A stretch of DNA of 64,000 nt. Source: Actinacidiphila yanglinensis. GTDB lineage: Bacteria; Actinomycetota; Actinomycetes; Streptomycetales; Streptomycetaceae. The position numbers were made by a program, and so were the translations under genes. The notes below the pieces were generated by a model. It was not told the origin of the DNA and made no database searches. It was given only the letters and a program-made list of their open reading frames with translations. Below, piece by piece: positions 11,187-20,702 of the stretch; positions within the stretch are counted from its first letter, which is position 1, and each line of letters opens with the position of its first letter. The stretch is taken from assembly GCF_900107965.1 (NCBI RefSeq), contig NZ_FNVU01000001.1, forward strand, positions 620,001 to 684,000, read 5' to 3'.

Positions 11187-12107
11187 ATGGCCCTGGGCAC
11201 TTCATCCACGCGCACCGACCGCGCAGCCACCATTCGTGAGCTGCTCGCGTCCGGCAGGCGCTCCTACTCGTTCGAGTTCGCCGCGCCCCGAACCGAGAAG
11301 GGCGAGCGGACCCTGTGGAACGCGATCCGGCGGATCGAGGCCGTGCGGCCGACCTTCGTGTCGGTCACCTACGGTGCGGGCGGCTCGTCCCGTGACGGCA
11401 CCGTGCGGGCCACCGACCGGATCGTCTCGGACACCACACTGACCGCGTGCGCCCACCTCACGGCCGTGAACCACTCGGTCGCCGAGCTGCGCAACATCAT
11501 CGGCCAGTACGCCGACGCGGGCATCCGCAACATCCTCGCGGTGCGCGGCGACCCGCCCGGCGACCCGATGGGCGAGTGGGTGCCGCATCCGGAGGGGCTG
11601 ACCTACGCCGCCGAACTGGTGCAGCTGGTCAAGGAGTCGGGCGACTTCTGCGTCGGGGTGGCGGCGTTCACCGAGATGCACCCGCGCTCCACCGACCCCG
11701 CCGAGGACACCCGGTACTTCCTCGACAAGTGCCGTGCCGGGGCCGACTTCGCGATCACCCAGATGTTCTTCGACGCGGACGCGTACCTGCGGCTGCGCGA
11801 CCGGGTGGACCGGGCGGGCTGCACCGTGCCGATCATCCCCGAGGTGATGCCGGTGACCAACGTCCGCCAGATCGAGCGCTTCTCGCAGCTCGGCAACGCG
11901 CCCTTCCCGCCCGACCTGGCCGAACGCATCCTCGCGGTGCAGGACGACCCGGCGGCGGTGCGGGCGATCGGCATCGAGTTCACCACCGAGATGTGCCGGC
12001 GGCTGATGGACGAGGACATTCCCGGGCTCCACTTCATTACTCTTAATCACTCCACCGCGTCGCTGGAGATCTACGAGAACCTCGGGCTGCATCGGCGGAC
12101 GGCGTGA
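11187..12107 (+). CDS. metF: Methylenetetrahydrofolate reductase
   Basis: Reduces 5,10-methylene-THF to 5-methyl-THF for methionine synthesis. It has a 306-aa TIM barrel with [18 protein letters not shown] (catalytic-acid region), [28 protein letters not shown], the [11 protein letters not shown] flavin/folate loop and [10 protein letters not shown]. Length and motifs are typical of bacterial MetF. The start is set by the metF-like N-terminus and the -10 box just upstream. It is followed after 24 bp by a gene for a disordered membrane protein. Confidence 0.96.
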   Translation: MALGTSSTRTDRAATIRELLASGRRSYSFEFAAPRTEKGERTLWNAIRRIEAVRPTFVSVTYGAGGSSRDGTVRATDRIVSDTTLTACAHLTAVNHSVAELRNIIGQYADAGIRNILAVRGDPPGDPMGEWVPHPEGLTYAAELVQLVKESGDFCVGVAAFTEMHPRSTDPAEDTRYFLDKCRAGADFAITQMFFDADAYLRLRDRVDRAGCTVPIIPEVMPVTNVRQIERFSQLGNAPFPPDLAERILAVQDDPAAVRAIGIEFTTEMCRRLMDEDIPGLHFITLNHSTASLEIYENLGLHRRTA

Positions 12108-12131
12108 CCCCCTAGGGGAGGAAGCGGGCAC

Positions 12132-13100
12132 ATGGGCTACTCGGTGCTCTACATCGCGTTCGGCATGGTCGCGTTGTGGCTGCTGGGCGAAGTGCTGTTG
12201 CAGTACAAGGCCCGGCTGCGCTGGCGGGTGCTCGCCTTCGGGGGGTTCCTCGGCCTGGTCGGCGGGGTGGCCGGGCGCAGCGTGGCGCTCATCCTGCTGG
12301 GCGCGATCGCCTTCGGCACCGGGCAGACCTTCGTCACCCTCTCCTACAAGCGCGGCTTCTCCACGGGATGGGCGATCGGCGGGCGTCCCAGCACCAGCCG
12401 CCGCCGCAGGGCCCGGGGCGGGGCCCGCCCGGCGGAACCGGTGCTGGAGGTCGGCCCGATCGAGCCGGACAGCCCGCTGGACGCCGCCCAGCAGCCGCAG
12501 GAGGGCGAGGAGTTGGCGGGGGTCGGGGTCAACGCCACCGCCGTGCACCACTTCTCGGCCGGCGAGGGCGACCAGCAGGCCCAGGGCGCGTTCGGCGCCG
12601 AGCAGGCGGTCTACCAGCCGATGCCGATGCAGGACGACAGCGGCGAGTACCCGCTCTACGGCGGCCAGTCGACGTACACCCCCGACCCGTACACCAGCGG
12701 CGGGTACGAAGGGTACGGCGCGCAGGGCTACGAGAGCTGGACCGGCTACGAGCAGCAGCAGCCGGCCTGGGACCAGGGCCAGCAGCAGGGCGGCGGCTAC
12801 CAGGAGCAGCCCGCGCCGGCCGCCGCGTCGTACGGGTACGACAACGGCGGCTACGACGCCTACGGCAACGGCACCACCGGCACCGGGTACGCCGGGCAGG
12901 GCAGCGGGGAGTGGCAGACCCCGTCGCCCTTCCCGCTGCAGCAGCCCGAGGGCGACACCTACGGCGGCTACGGCTACGACCAGCAGGGCTACGACCAGCA
13001 GCCGCCCTACATCCCGCAGCAGCAGCACCAGTCGGCGTACGAGCCGCAGCAGGAGCCGCAGCAGGAGTACGCCGACCCGTACGACCCGTACCGCTACTGA
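12132..13100 (+). CDS. Membrane-anchored protein with a long Tyr/Gly/Gln-rich disordered tail
   Basis: Unknown function, 322 aa. The first 75 residues hold two or three hydrophobic helices (YIAFGMVALWLLGEVLL; VLAFGGFLGLVGGVAG; VALILLGAIAFGTGQTF), followed by a basic patch (SRRRRARGGAR, about 87-97). The remaining 220 residues are low complexity, rich in Y, G, Q, P and D, with YGG, YEGYG, EQQQP and YDPY segments. This composition resembles prion-like or condensate-forming tails, and the tail should lie in the cytoplasm by the positive-inside rule. ATG 12132 is preceded by GGGGAGG. It probably shares a transcript with metF (24-bp gap). I know of no assigned role; a similar protein follows metF in other streptomycetes, from memory. 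Confidence 0.75.
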   Translation: MGYSVLYIAFGMVALWLLGEVLLQYKARLRWRVLAFGGFLGLVGGVAGRSVALILLGAIAFGTGQTFVTLSYKRGFSTGWAIGGRPSTSRRRRARGGARPAEPVLEVGPIEPDSPLDAAQQPQEGEELAGVGVNATAVHHFSAGEGDQQAQGAFGAEQAVYQPMPMQDDSGEYPLYGGQSTYTPDPYTSGGYEGYGAQGYESWTGYEQQQPAWDQGQQQGGGYQEQPAPAAASYGYDNGGYDAYGNGTTGTGYAGQGSGEWQTPSPFPLQQPEGDTYGGYGYDQQGYDQQPPYIPQQQHQSAYEPQQEPQQEYADPYDPYRY

Positions 13101-13104
13101 CCGG

Positions 13105-15521
<2,417 letters not shown>

Positions 15522-17051
15522 TCACCGGCTTCCGCCCGGGCCGCCCGCCACCAGGTCCGCCGTGATCGCCGCGGACATCCCCGCATGGGGGAGCCCACCG
15601 CCGGGATGGGCCCAGCCCCCGAGGACGTACAGACCCGCCAGCGGCGTCCGGTTCGGCGCGCGGAACAGCGCGCCGCCGACCCCGGCCAGGGAAGGGGGCG
15701 GCACGGAGCCCCCGGGCACCCCGGTCTCCCGCTCGACGTCCAGCGGGGTGCGGACCTCCCGCCACAACTCCCTCTCCCGCAGGCCCGGAACGGCCGACTC
15801 GGCCACCTCCAGCATCCGCTCGGCGACCCCCTCCGCGAAGCCCGCCACGGACCAGTCCACGCCGTGGCCGCCGGGCCGCACGCTGTGCCGGGGCACGGTC
15901 GCCGTGACGGTGACCGCCTCGTGCCCGTCGTCCGGCCGCACCGCGGGGTCGTCGGGCCGCAGCACGCTCACCGTGAGCGCGCCGGGCGCCGGCGCCTCCA
16001 GCCGGCCGTGCTCCCCGAACGCCCAGTCCAGGGCGCGCCGCCGGTCCGCCGCGTGCACGAACGTACGGTGCGCCACCCCGGCCGGCCGCGAGCCGCGCAG
16101 CGCCAGGTGCAGCGTGCACCGCCCGGGTTCGGTCGTGGGCCCGGCGAAGCGCGGGCCGCCGGTCTCCCGTGCCGCGGCCGCCTCGTCGTCCAGCGACGGC
16201 ATCGGCACGGTCGAGGCCACCACGTCGGCGGCCGCGGTCCCGCCGTCGGCGAACCGCACGCCCGCGGCCCGACCGCCTTCCGCGACCACCCCGGCCACCT
16301 CCGCGCCGAACCGGAACTCCACCTTCCGTTCGAGGCAGCGCGCGTACACCGCGTCCGCCAGCGCCCGCATCCCGCCGCGCACGTACCAGACCCCGAACGA
16401 CTGCTCCAGGTACGGCAGTACCGTCGCCGCGGCAGGCGCCCGGCGCGGGTCCAGGCCGTACGCCACCGCGTGGCTCTCCAGCAGCGCGGCCACCCGCGGG
16501 TCGCCGCCCAGCTCGCGGGCGGCGACGTCGCCGAGGCTGGGCGCGCGCCGCAGCAGCCCGCGGCGCCGCGCCGCCGGGTACGGGTCGGCGGACAGCGTGC
16601 CCGGGTCGCCGAGGGGCTCTTCGAGCAGCGGCCGGCGGGTGGCCTCCCACACCTCCCGGGCCCGCACCAGCACCTCGCTCCAGCGCTCGCCGGTGCCCGC
16701 GCCGAACGCGGCGTCCAGCGCGGCGATCACGCCCGAGCGGGAGGTGTTGGGCAAGGACACGGCGGTGCCGTCGGCGAAGAGGTGGCGGGCGGCCGGGTCG
16801 GTCTGGACCAGTTCGACCCGGTCCTCCAGGCTCTCCCGGCCGGTCTTCACGAACAGGTCGCGGTAGACGGCGGGGAGCACCAGCACGCCAGGGCCGGTGT
16901 CGAACGCGAAGCCGTCCCGGCGGAACCCGCCGACCGCGCCGCCGTAGGTCTCCCCGCGCTCGTACACCACGACGTCGTGTCCGCCCGTCGCGAGCCGCGC
17001 CGCCACCGCCATCGCGGCCATTCCGGCGCCCACCACCGCAATCCGTCCCAT
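15522..17051 (-). CDS. CrtI/phytoene-desaturase-like FAD-dependent oxidoreductase
   Basis: Flavoprotein amine-oxidase/CrtI superfamily member, 509 aa. The N-terminal FAD fold is RIAVVGAGMAAMAVAARLA with YERGETYGGAVGGFRRDGFAFDTGP split over residues 27-50; C-terminal GLYVLGGWAHPGGGLPHAGM is the CrtI-type flavin/substrate closure. The substrate may be a carotenoid or another isoprenoid, but no phytoene synthase gene is nearby. ATG 17051 is chosen because the FAD fold starts there and GATACT lies 6 nt upstream, so it may be leaderless. It lies between a TetR gene and geosmin synthase on the same strand, so shared regulation with a terpene pathway is an inference only. Confidence 0.82.
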   Translation of the reverse strand: MGRIAVVGAGMAAMAVAARLATGGHDVVVYERGETYGGAVGGFRRDGFAFDTGPGVLVLPAVYRDLFVKTGRESLEDRVELVQTDPAARHLFADGTAVSLPNTSRSGVIAALDAAFGAGTGERWSEVLVRAREVWEATRRPLLEEPLGDPGTLSADPYPAARRRGLLRRAPSLGDVAARELGGDPRVAALLESHAVAYGLDPRRAPAAATVLPYLEQSFGVWYVRGGMRALADAVYARCLERKVEFRFGAEVAGVVAEGGRAAGVRFADGGTAAADVVASTVPMPSLDDEAAAARETGGPRFAGPTTEPGRCTLHLALRGSRPAGVAHRTFVHAADRRRALDWAFGEHGRLEAPAPGALTVSVLRPDDPAVRPDDGHEAVTVTATVPRHSVRPGGHGVDWSVAGFAEGVAERMLEVAESAVPGLRERELWREVRTPLDVERETGVPGGSVPPPSLAGVGGALFRAPNRTPLAGLYVLGGWAHPGGGLPHAGMSAAITADLVAGGPGGSR

Positions 17052-17057
17052 CCCCCG

Positions 17058-17063
17058 AGTATC
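17058..17063 (-). promoter_or_regulatory. -10 box of the FAD oxidoreductase gene
   Basis: GATACT on the minus strand, exactly 6 nt before ATG 17051. No -35 box recognised. Confidence 0.4.
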
Positions 17064-17096
17064 CACTCCGTGGGTGGCGCCGACCCCCGGGGCTGC

Positions 17097-17296
17097 CCCG
17101 TCCTGCCGGTTCGGGGACCGCCTGCCGGTGGCCGGTTGCTCGCGCAGTTCCCCGCGCCCCTGGTTGGTGACCCTCTTTTCGCGAAAGGAGCCGCACTGAC
17201 CAAGGGGCGCGGGGAACTGCGCGCCCCCAGAGCTCCGCCTGGGAGGTACCCCCACAGCCGACCACCGGCGGGTGGTTCCTCGACCGGCAGGACTGG
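17097..17296. repeat. Long intergenic palindrome, family member 1
   Basis: The left arm (17097-17162) and right arm (17200-17296) are largely complementary. The core is GCGCAGTTCCCCGCGCCCCT at 17142-17161 and its complement at 17202-17221. The loop holds TTTTCGCGAAA. The right arm is interrupted by a 33-bp module (17222-17254) that reappears inverted at 20511-20545. It lies 3' of the TetR gene and may act as a terminator. The 429-bp gap 17052-17480 also holds a 16-bp palindrome (17310-17325). Confidence 0.8.
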
Positions 17297-17309
17297 GAGG
17301 TCTGCGGGG

Positions 17310-17325
17310 TAGGTAGGACTACCTA
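17310..17325. promoter_or_regulatory. 16-bp palindrome, candidate TetR operator
   Basis: TAGGTAG-GA-CTACCTA is a perfect 7-bp inverted repeat, between the TetR stop and the FAD oxidoreductase start. Its size and symmetry suit a TetR dimer. No experiment or homologous site is known to me. Confidence 0.4.
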
Positions 17326-17480
17326 GGCGCGGGGATGAGTAGCCGTACGGATGGCGCCGGACCGCGGAAACGAAAGAGTGATCACCGCGGGAAGCGCACC
17401 CCCGGAACCGCCGGCACGGGGCGGCGGAACCGGATCGCGCGGAACGCAACGGGGGCGGGGCGACCCCGCGGATCACCGAC

Positions 17481-18095
17481 CTACCGGTGAGCCGCGGCGC
17501 CGCCCAGCCGCCCCTGCAACAACCGCGACAGCGCCTCGTGCACCTCGTCGAGACTCCGCTCCGGCTGGAACGCCTGCCAGTCCAGCGCAGCGACCAGCAC
17601 CATCCCGAAGAGCGCCGACGCGGTCAGCGGCACATCGATCTCGCCGCTGACCTCCCCCTCCGCCACCGCCTCCCCGAGCACCTTCTCGACCACCGCCACC
17701 GCCTCCTGCCGGACCGTCATGAGCGTGGCCTGCCAGGTGCGGTTGGTGCGCCACAGCTCGGCGACGTACAGCTGCGTGAACGACGGGTAGCGGACGATGA
17801 AGGCCAGCCCGGACCGGATCATCGCGTTCAGCGCGTCCACCCGGCTGCCGCCGCGCGCCGCCGTCTCGTCCGCGGCCCGCCGCAAGGACACCGTCAGCAT
17901 GCCGACCCCGTGCCGCAGCAGCTCCTCGAACAGGTCGTTCTTGCTGGCGAAGTTGTAGTAGACGGTCCCCTTGGCGACGCCGGCGCGCTCGGCGATCTCG
18001 TCGACCGTGGTGGCGGAGAAACCCTGCTCGGCGATGAGGGTGACGGCGGCCTCGAACAGTTTCTGCCGGGTGGCCTGGCGTCGTGCGGTGGTCAT
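17481..18095 (-). CDS. TetR/AcrR-family transcriptional regulator
   Basis: Regulator of 204 aa. The N-terminal TetR helix-turn-helix (about residues 10-55) is textbook: KLFEAAVTLIAEQGFSATT, VDEIAERAGVAKGTVYYNF and SKNDLFEELL. The C-terminal ligand domain is helical and not diagnostic. ATG 18095 is preceded by CAGAAT at 7 nt and no strong ribosome binding site; an in-frame extension to 18185 lacks family similarity. It is divergent from the HEPN protein gene. Likely targets are itself, through the 10-bp palindrome TACGCGCGTA at 18161-18170, and possibly the downstream FAD oxidoreductase gene. Confidence 0.92.
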   Translation of the reverse strand: MTTARRQATRQKLFEAAVTLIAEQGFSATTVDEIAERAGVAKGTVYYNFASKNDLFEELLRHGVGMLTVSLRRAADETAARGGSRVDALNAMIRSGLAFIVRYPSFTQLYVAELWRTNRTWQATLMTVRQEAVAVVEKVLGEAVAEGEVSGEIDVPLTASALFGMVLVAALDWQAFQPERSLDEVHEALSRLLQGRLGGAAAHR

Positions 18096-18263
18096 GGCCC
18101 TGATTCTGCCCGCCCCGTGACGGCCGTGTTTCCACCCGATGACGTCCGCGCGCCCCGGGATACGCGCGTAGCGCCCGCAGTTCACGCAGGTCAGAGCCGA
18201 TTGTCAGTGGTGGCGCCGATGATGGGAAGCCGATGAGGAAGCAACGGAGAAAGGAGGCTCGCC

Positions 18264-18788
18264 ATGGCTGTACCCGCAATGCCGTCCGTGCCCGCAGGGC
18301 TTGCGATGCCCTCGGTGCCCGGGGGCCGTGGCGCCCCCGCAGCACCCGGCGCTCCTGCCGACGTCCACCCCGTGCTGCGCCGCGCGGCAGCGTCCCCCGC
18401 CGCGCTCGACCTGCTCACCCAGGCCCATCTCGGCCTCCAGGAGGCCGCTGCCCTCGAAGCCCCCCACGAGCGGTACGCGACGGCCCACCTGGCCGCGCTC
18501 CGCACCGCGGCGGCCGTGCTCGCCGTCCGCGGTCGCCCCGAGGAGAGCGCCCGCAAGCGCCGCCGGATCCGCAGCGCGTGGGAGGTGCTGCCCGAGGTCG
18601 CGCCCGAACTGGCCGAGTGGAGCGCCCTGTTCGCCGCCGGAGCCGAGCGCAGGGCCCGCGCGGACGCCGGCATACGCGGCGCCGCCGGCCCGCGCGAGGC
18701 CGACGACCTGGTGCGCGCCGCCGCCATGTTCCTGCGCCTGGTCGAACGCATGCTCCTGCTCCGGCCCGCACCCGGCGGCACCCTCTAG
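18264..18788 (+). CDS. SAV_6107-family HEPN-domain protein
   Basis: Protein of 174 aa. A Pro/Ala/Gly-rich head (1-35) is followed by an all-helical domain with HPVLRRAAASPAALDLLTQA, HERYATAHLAALRTAAAVLA, ARKRRRIRSAWEVLPEVAPEL and FLRLVERMLLLR. This matches the SAV_6107-type HEPN family found in actinobacteria. HEPN proteins are often RNases or accessory nucleic-acid-binding proteins, but I do not see the R-x4-6-H catalytic motif, so activity is uncertain. ATG 18264 follows AAGGAGG by 6-7 nt. A SAM methyltransferase gene lies 68 bp downstream and is likely cotranscribed. Confidence 0.8.
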   Translation: MAVPAMPSVPAGLAMPSVPGGRGAPAAPGAPADVHPVLRRAAASPAALDLLTQAHLGLQEAAALEAPHERYATAHLAALRTAAAVLAVRGRPEESARKRRRIRSAWEVLPEVAPELAEWSALFAAGAERRARADAGIRGAAGPREADDLVRAAAMFLRLVERMLLLRPAPGGTL

Positions 18789-18856
18789 AGTTGAGGTGGC
18801 GCGGCCCACGCCGTCCGCCGCAGCAGCCAGCACCACCGCGAGGAGATCCGCCCGCC

Positions 18857-19639
18857 ATGTCCCGTACCGGGCCCCGTCCAGGAGGGGTGGACCCGATCCG
18901 TCCCCGTGCCAGCCTTCGTACCGCCGTGGTGTGGGAGGTGCTCCAGGGCGCCCTGGAGCGGCGTGCCAAGAGCGCGGACCGGCCGGTGCTCGACGTCCTC
19001 GACATCGGCGGCGGCACCGGCAACTTCGCGGTGCCCGTGGCCCGGCTCGGCCACCGCGTCACCGTCGTCGACCCGAGCCCGGACGCCCTGTTCGCGCTGG
19101 AGCGCCGCGCCGCCGAGGCGGGCGTCACCGACCGGGTCACCGGCGTCCAGGGCGACGCCCACGGCCTGCCCGGCGTGATCCCGCCCGGCGGGTACGACAT
19201 GGTGCTCTGCCACGGCGTGCTGGAGTACGTCGACGACCCCGCCGAAGGCGTGCGGAACGTCGTGGGAGCCCTGCGACCGACCGGTTCGCTCAGCCTGCTC
19301 GCCGCCGGGCGCGGCGGCGCGGTGCTGGCCCGCGCGCTCGCCGGCCACTTCGCCGAGGCCCAGCAGGCGCTCGTTGACCCGAACGGCCGATACGGCTCCG
19401 GCGACTCCCTGCCGCGCCGCTTCACCGCCGACGACCTGACCCGCCTGGTCACGGACGCGGGCCTGCGGACGGCATCCGTGCACGGTGTACGCGTTTTCGC
19501 CGACCTCGTGCCCGGGGTGCTGGTCGACACCGAGCCGGGCGCCGCGGAGGCGCTGCTGCGGCTGGAACTGGCCGCGGCGGAGGAACCGGGGTTCCACTCC
19601 GTCGCCACCCAGCTCCACGTCCTCGCCGAGCGCGACTGA
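18857..19639 (+). CDS. Class I SAM-dependent methyltransferase
   Basis: Rossmann-fold methyltransferase of 260 aa. Motif I is VLDIGGGTGNFAVPVA, motif II VTVVDPSPDALFAL, the acidic motif VQGDAHGL, and motif IV YDMVLCHGVLEYVDDP. The C-terminal part resembles CmoM/SmtA-type enzymes (YGSGDSLPRRFTADDLTRLV), which would suggest tRNA or small-molecule methylation, but this is weak. The start is ATG 18857 with GAGGAG upstream. It follows the HEPN gene with a 68-bp gap. Confidence 0.87.
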   Translation: MSRTGPRPGGVDPIRPRASLRTAVVWEVLQGALERRAKSADRPVLDVLDIGGGTGNFAVPVARLGHRVTVVDPSPDALFALERRAAEAGVTDRVTGVQGDAHGLPGVIPPGGYDMVLCHGVLEYVDDPAEGVRNVVGALRPTGSLSLLAAGRGGAVLARALAGHFAEAQQALVDPNGRYGSGDSLPRRFTADDLTRLVTDAGLRTASVHGVRVFADLVPGVLVDTEPGAAEALLRLELAAAEEPGFHSVATQLHVLAERD

Positions 19640-19806
19640 CCGGTCCCGCGCGGGCACCCTCCGGCGGGGTCGCCGAGGAGCGCCGCCCCACCCGCACGGC
19701 CGAGTCCGTCACAGGCCCGCCCGCGGGGCCATTCCTCACCGTATGCTGGCATGACGTGACGCTCGGCGGGGAAGAAGAGCCCCGTCGGATTGGCGCACTG
19801 GGGTGG

Positions 19807-19835
19807 GTTTCACGGAGGCGATTCCCGCCTATCCT
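19807..19835 (+). promoter_or_regulatory. Possible promoter of the DUF3040 gene
   Basis: GTTTCA and TATCCT are spaced by 17 nt, predicting a start near 19842. A second TATGCT at 19742-19747 is an alternative. Confidence 0.35.
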
Positions 19836-19887
19836 GAAAGGGTCGGACCGGTCGCGGCCCCGCGCGACCGACGAGTAGGAGGTCTCC

Positions 19888-20310
19888 GTGCCGCTCTCGG
19901 AGCACGAGCAGCGCATGCTCGAGCAAATGGAGCGAGCGCTGTACGCCGAAGATCCCAAGTTCGCGTCGGCGCTTGAGGGAAACGGCGTGCGTGCGTTCAC
20001 CCGTCGCCGTGTGTACCTCGCCGTGCTGGGCTTCCTGTGCGGGATCGGGCTGCTCATGGGCGGCATGATCGCGCGGCAGCCCTGGATCGGCGTCGTCGGG
20101 TTCCTGGTGATGCTCGCGTGTGCCGTGCTCGCGGTGACCGGCTGGCGCCGTGCCACCCGGCCTCCCGAGTCCGGTCCTCCCGGTCCGCCCGCGGTTCCCG
20201 GGCACATCGGCCGCCGCTTCGGGGCGAGGCGGCGCCAGCAGCGCCGCGGCAAGGTGATGGATCGGATCGAGGAGCGGTGGCAGCGGCGGCGTGATCAGCA
20301 GGGTCAGTAG
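19888..20310 (+). CDS. DUF3040 small membrane protein
   Basis: Protein of 140 aa with the family's N-terminal signature PLSEHEQRMLEQMERAL and YAEDPKFAS, two transmembrane helices (VYLAVLGFLCGIGLLMGG and IGVVGFLVMLACAVLAVTGW) and a basic C-terminal tail. The family is widespread in actinobacteria and of unknown function. GTG 19888 follows AGGAGG by 6-7 nt. In several actinobacteria a DUF3040 gene lies just before the dcw cluster, which is also true here at a distance of 6 kb. A rho-independent terminator follows. Confidence 0.9.
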   Translation: MPLSEHEQRMLEQMERALYAEDPKFASALEGNGVRAFTRRRVYLAVLGFLCGIGLLMGGMIARQPWIGVVGFLVMLACAVLAVTGWRRATRPPESGPPGPPAVPGHIGRRFGARRRQQRRGKVMDRIEERWQRRRDQQGQ

Positions 20311-20350
20311 GCTGCCGCCGGCAGGACCCGTACTTCCGTAGGAACGTACG

Positions 20351-20388
20351 AAGGGCGCGATTCCCGTAGTGGGGGTTGCGCCCTTTTT
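20351..20388 (+). terminator. Rho-independent terminator of the DUF3040 gene
   Basis: AAGGGCGC (20351-20358) pairs with GCGCCCTT (from 20378), followed by a run of T. This is the clearest canonical terminator in the window. Confidence 0.85.
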
Positions 20389-20480
20389 CGTGGGGTGGCC
20401 GCGTTTGCGTTTCTGGGGTGGGTCGGAGTCCGCGATGGAGCGATGGCGCGGGCGGGGTCCGCCGGCCCAGCCCCTGCGGT

Positions 20481-20625
20481 GGTGCCGGACCACCTGCCGG
20501 TGGTGGGTTGTGGGGGTACCTCCCAGGCGGAGCTCTGGGGGAGCAGTTCCTCCCCCGGCCTGGCGGCTGGGAGGTGCCCCCAGCGCCCCTGTGGGGTGCC
20601 GTCTCCCGTGAGGGTGCCCCGCGCG
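20481..20625. repeat. Degenerate intergenic palindrome, family member 2
   Basis: It contains GGACCACCTGCCGGTGGTGGG (20489-20509), the 33-bp module in inverted orientation relative to member 1 (20511-20545) and a GCAGTTCCTCCCCC segment continuing into GGCTGGGAGGTGCCCCCAGC. It lies in the 392-bp gap between convergent genes. The rest of that gap holds the two terminators. Confidence 0.65.
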
Positions 20626-20664
20626 CCCCTGTGAGTTCTCGCGCGTGAGGGTGCCGTGTGCCGG

Positions 20665-20698
20665 TGTGGGGTGCCCTCTGGCGTGAGGGCACCCCACA
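20665..20698. terminator. Strong hairpin at the end of the transglutaminase gene
   Basis: A perfect 14-bp stem (TGTGGGGTGCCCTC and complement) with a 6-nt loop, 4 nt beyond the minus-strand stop at 20703. It probably ends the MoxR-DUF58-transglutaminase operon. Confidence 0.7.
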
Positions 20699-20702
20699 GC
20701 GG

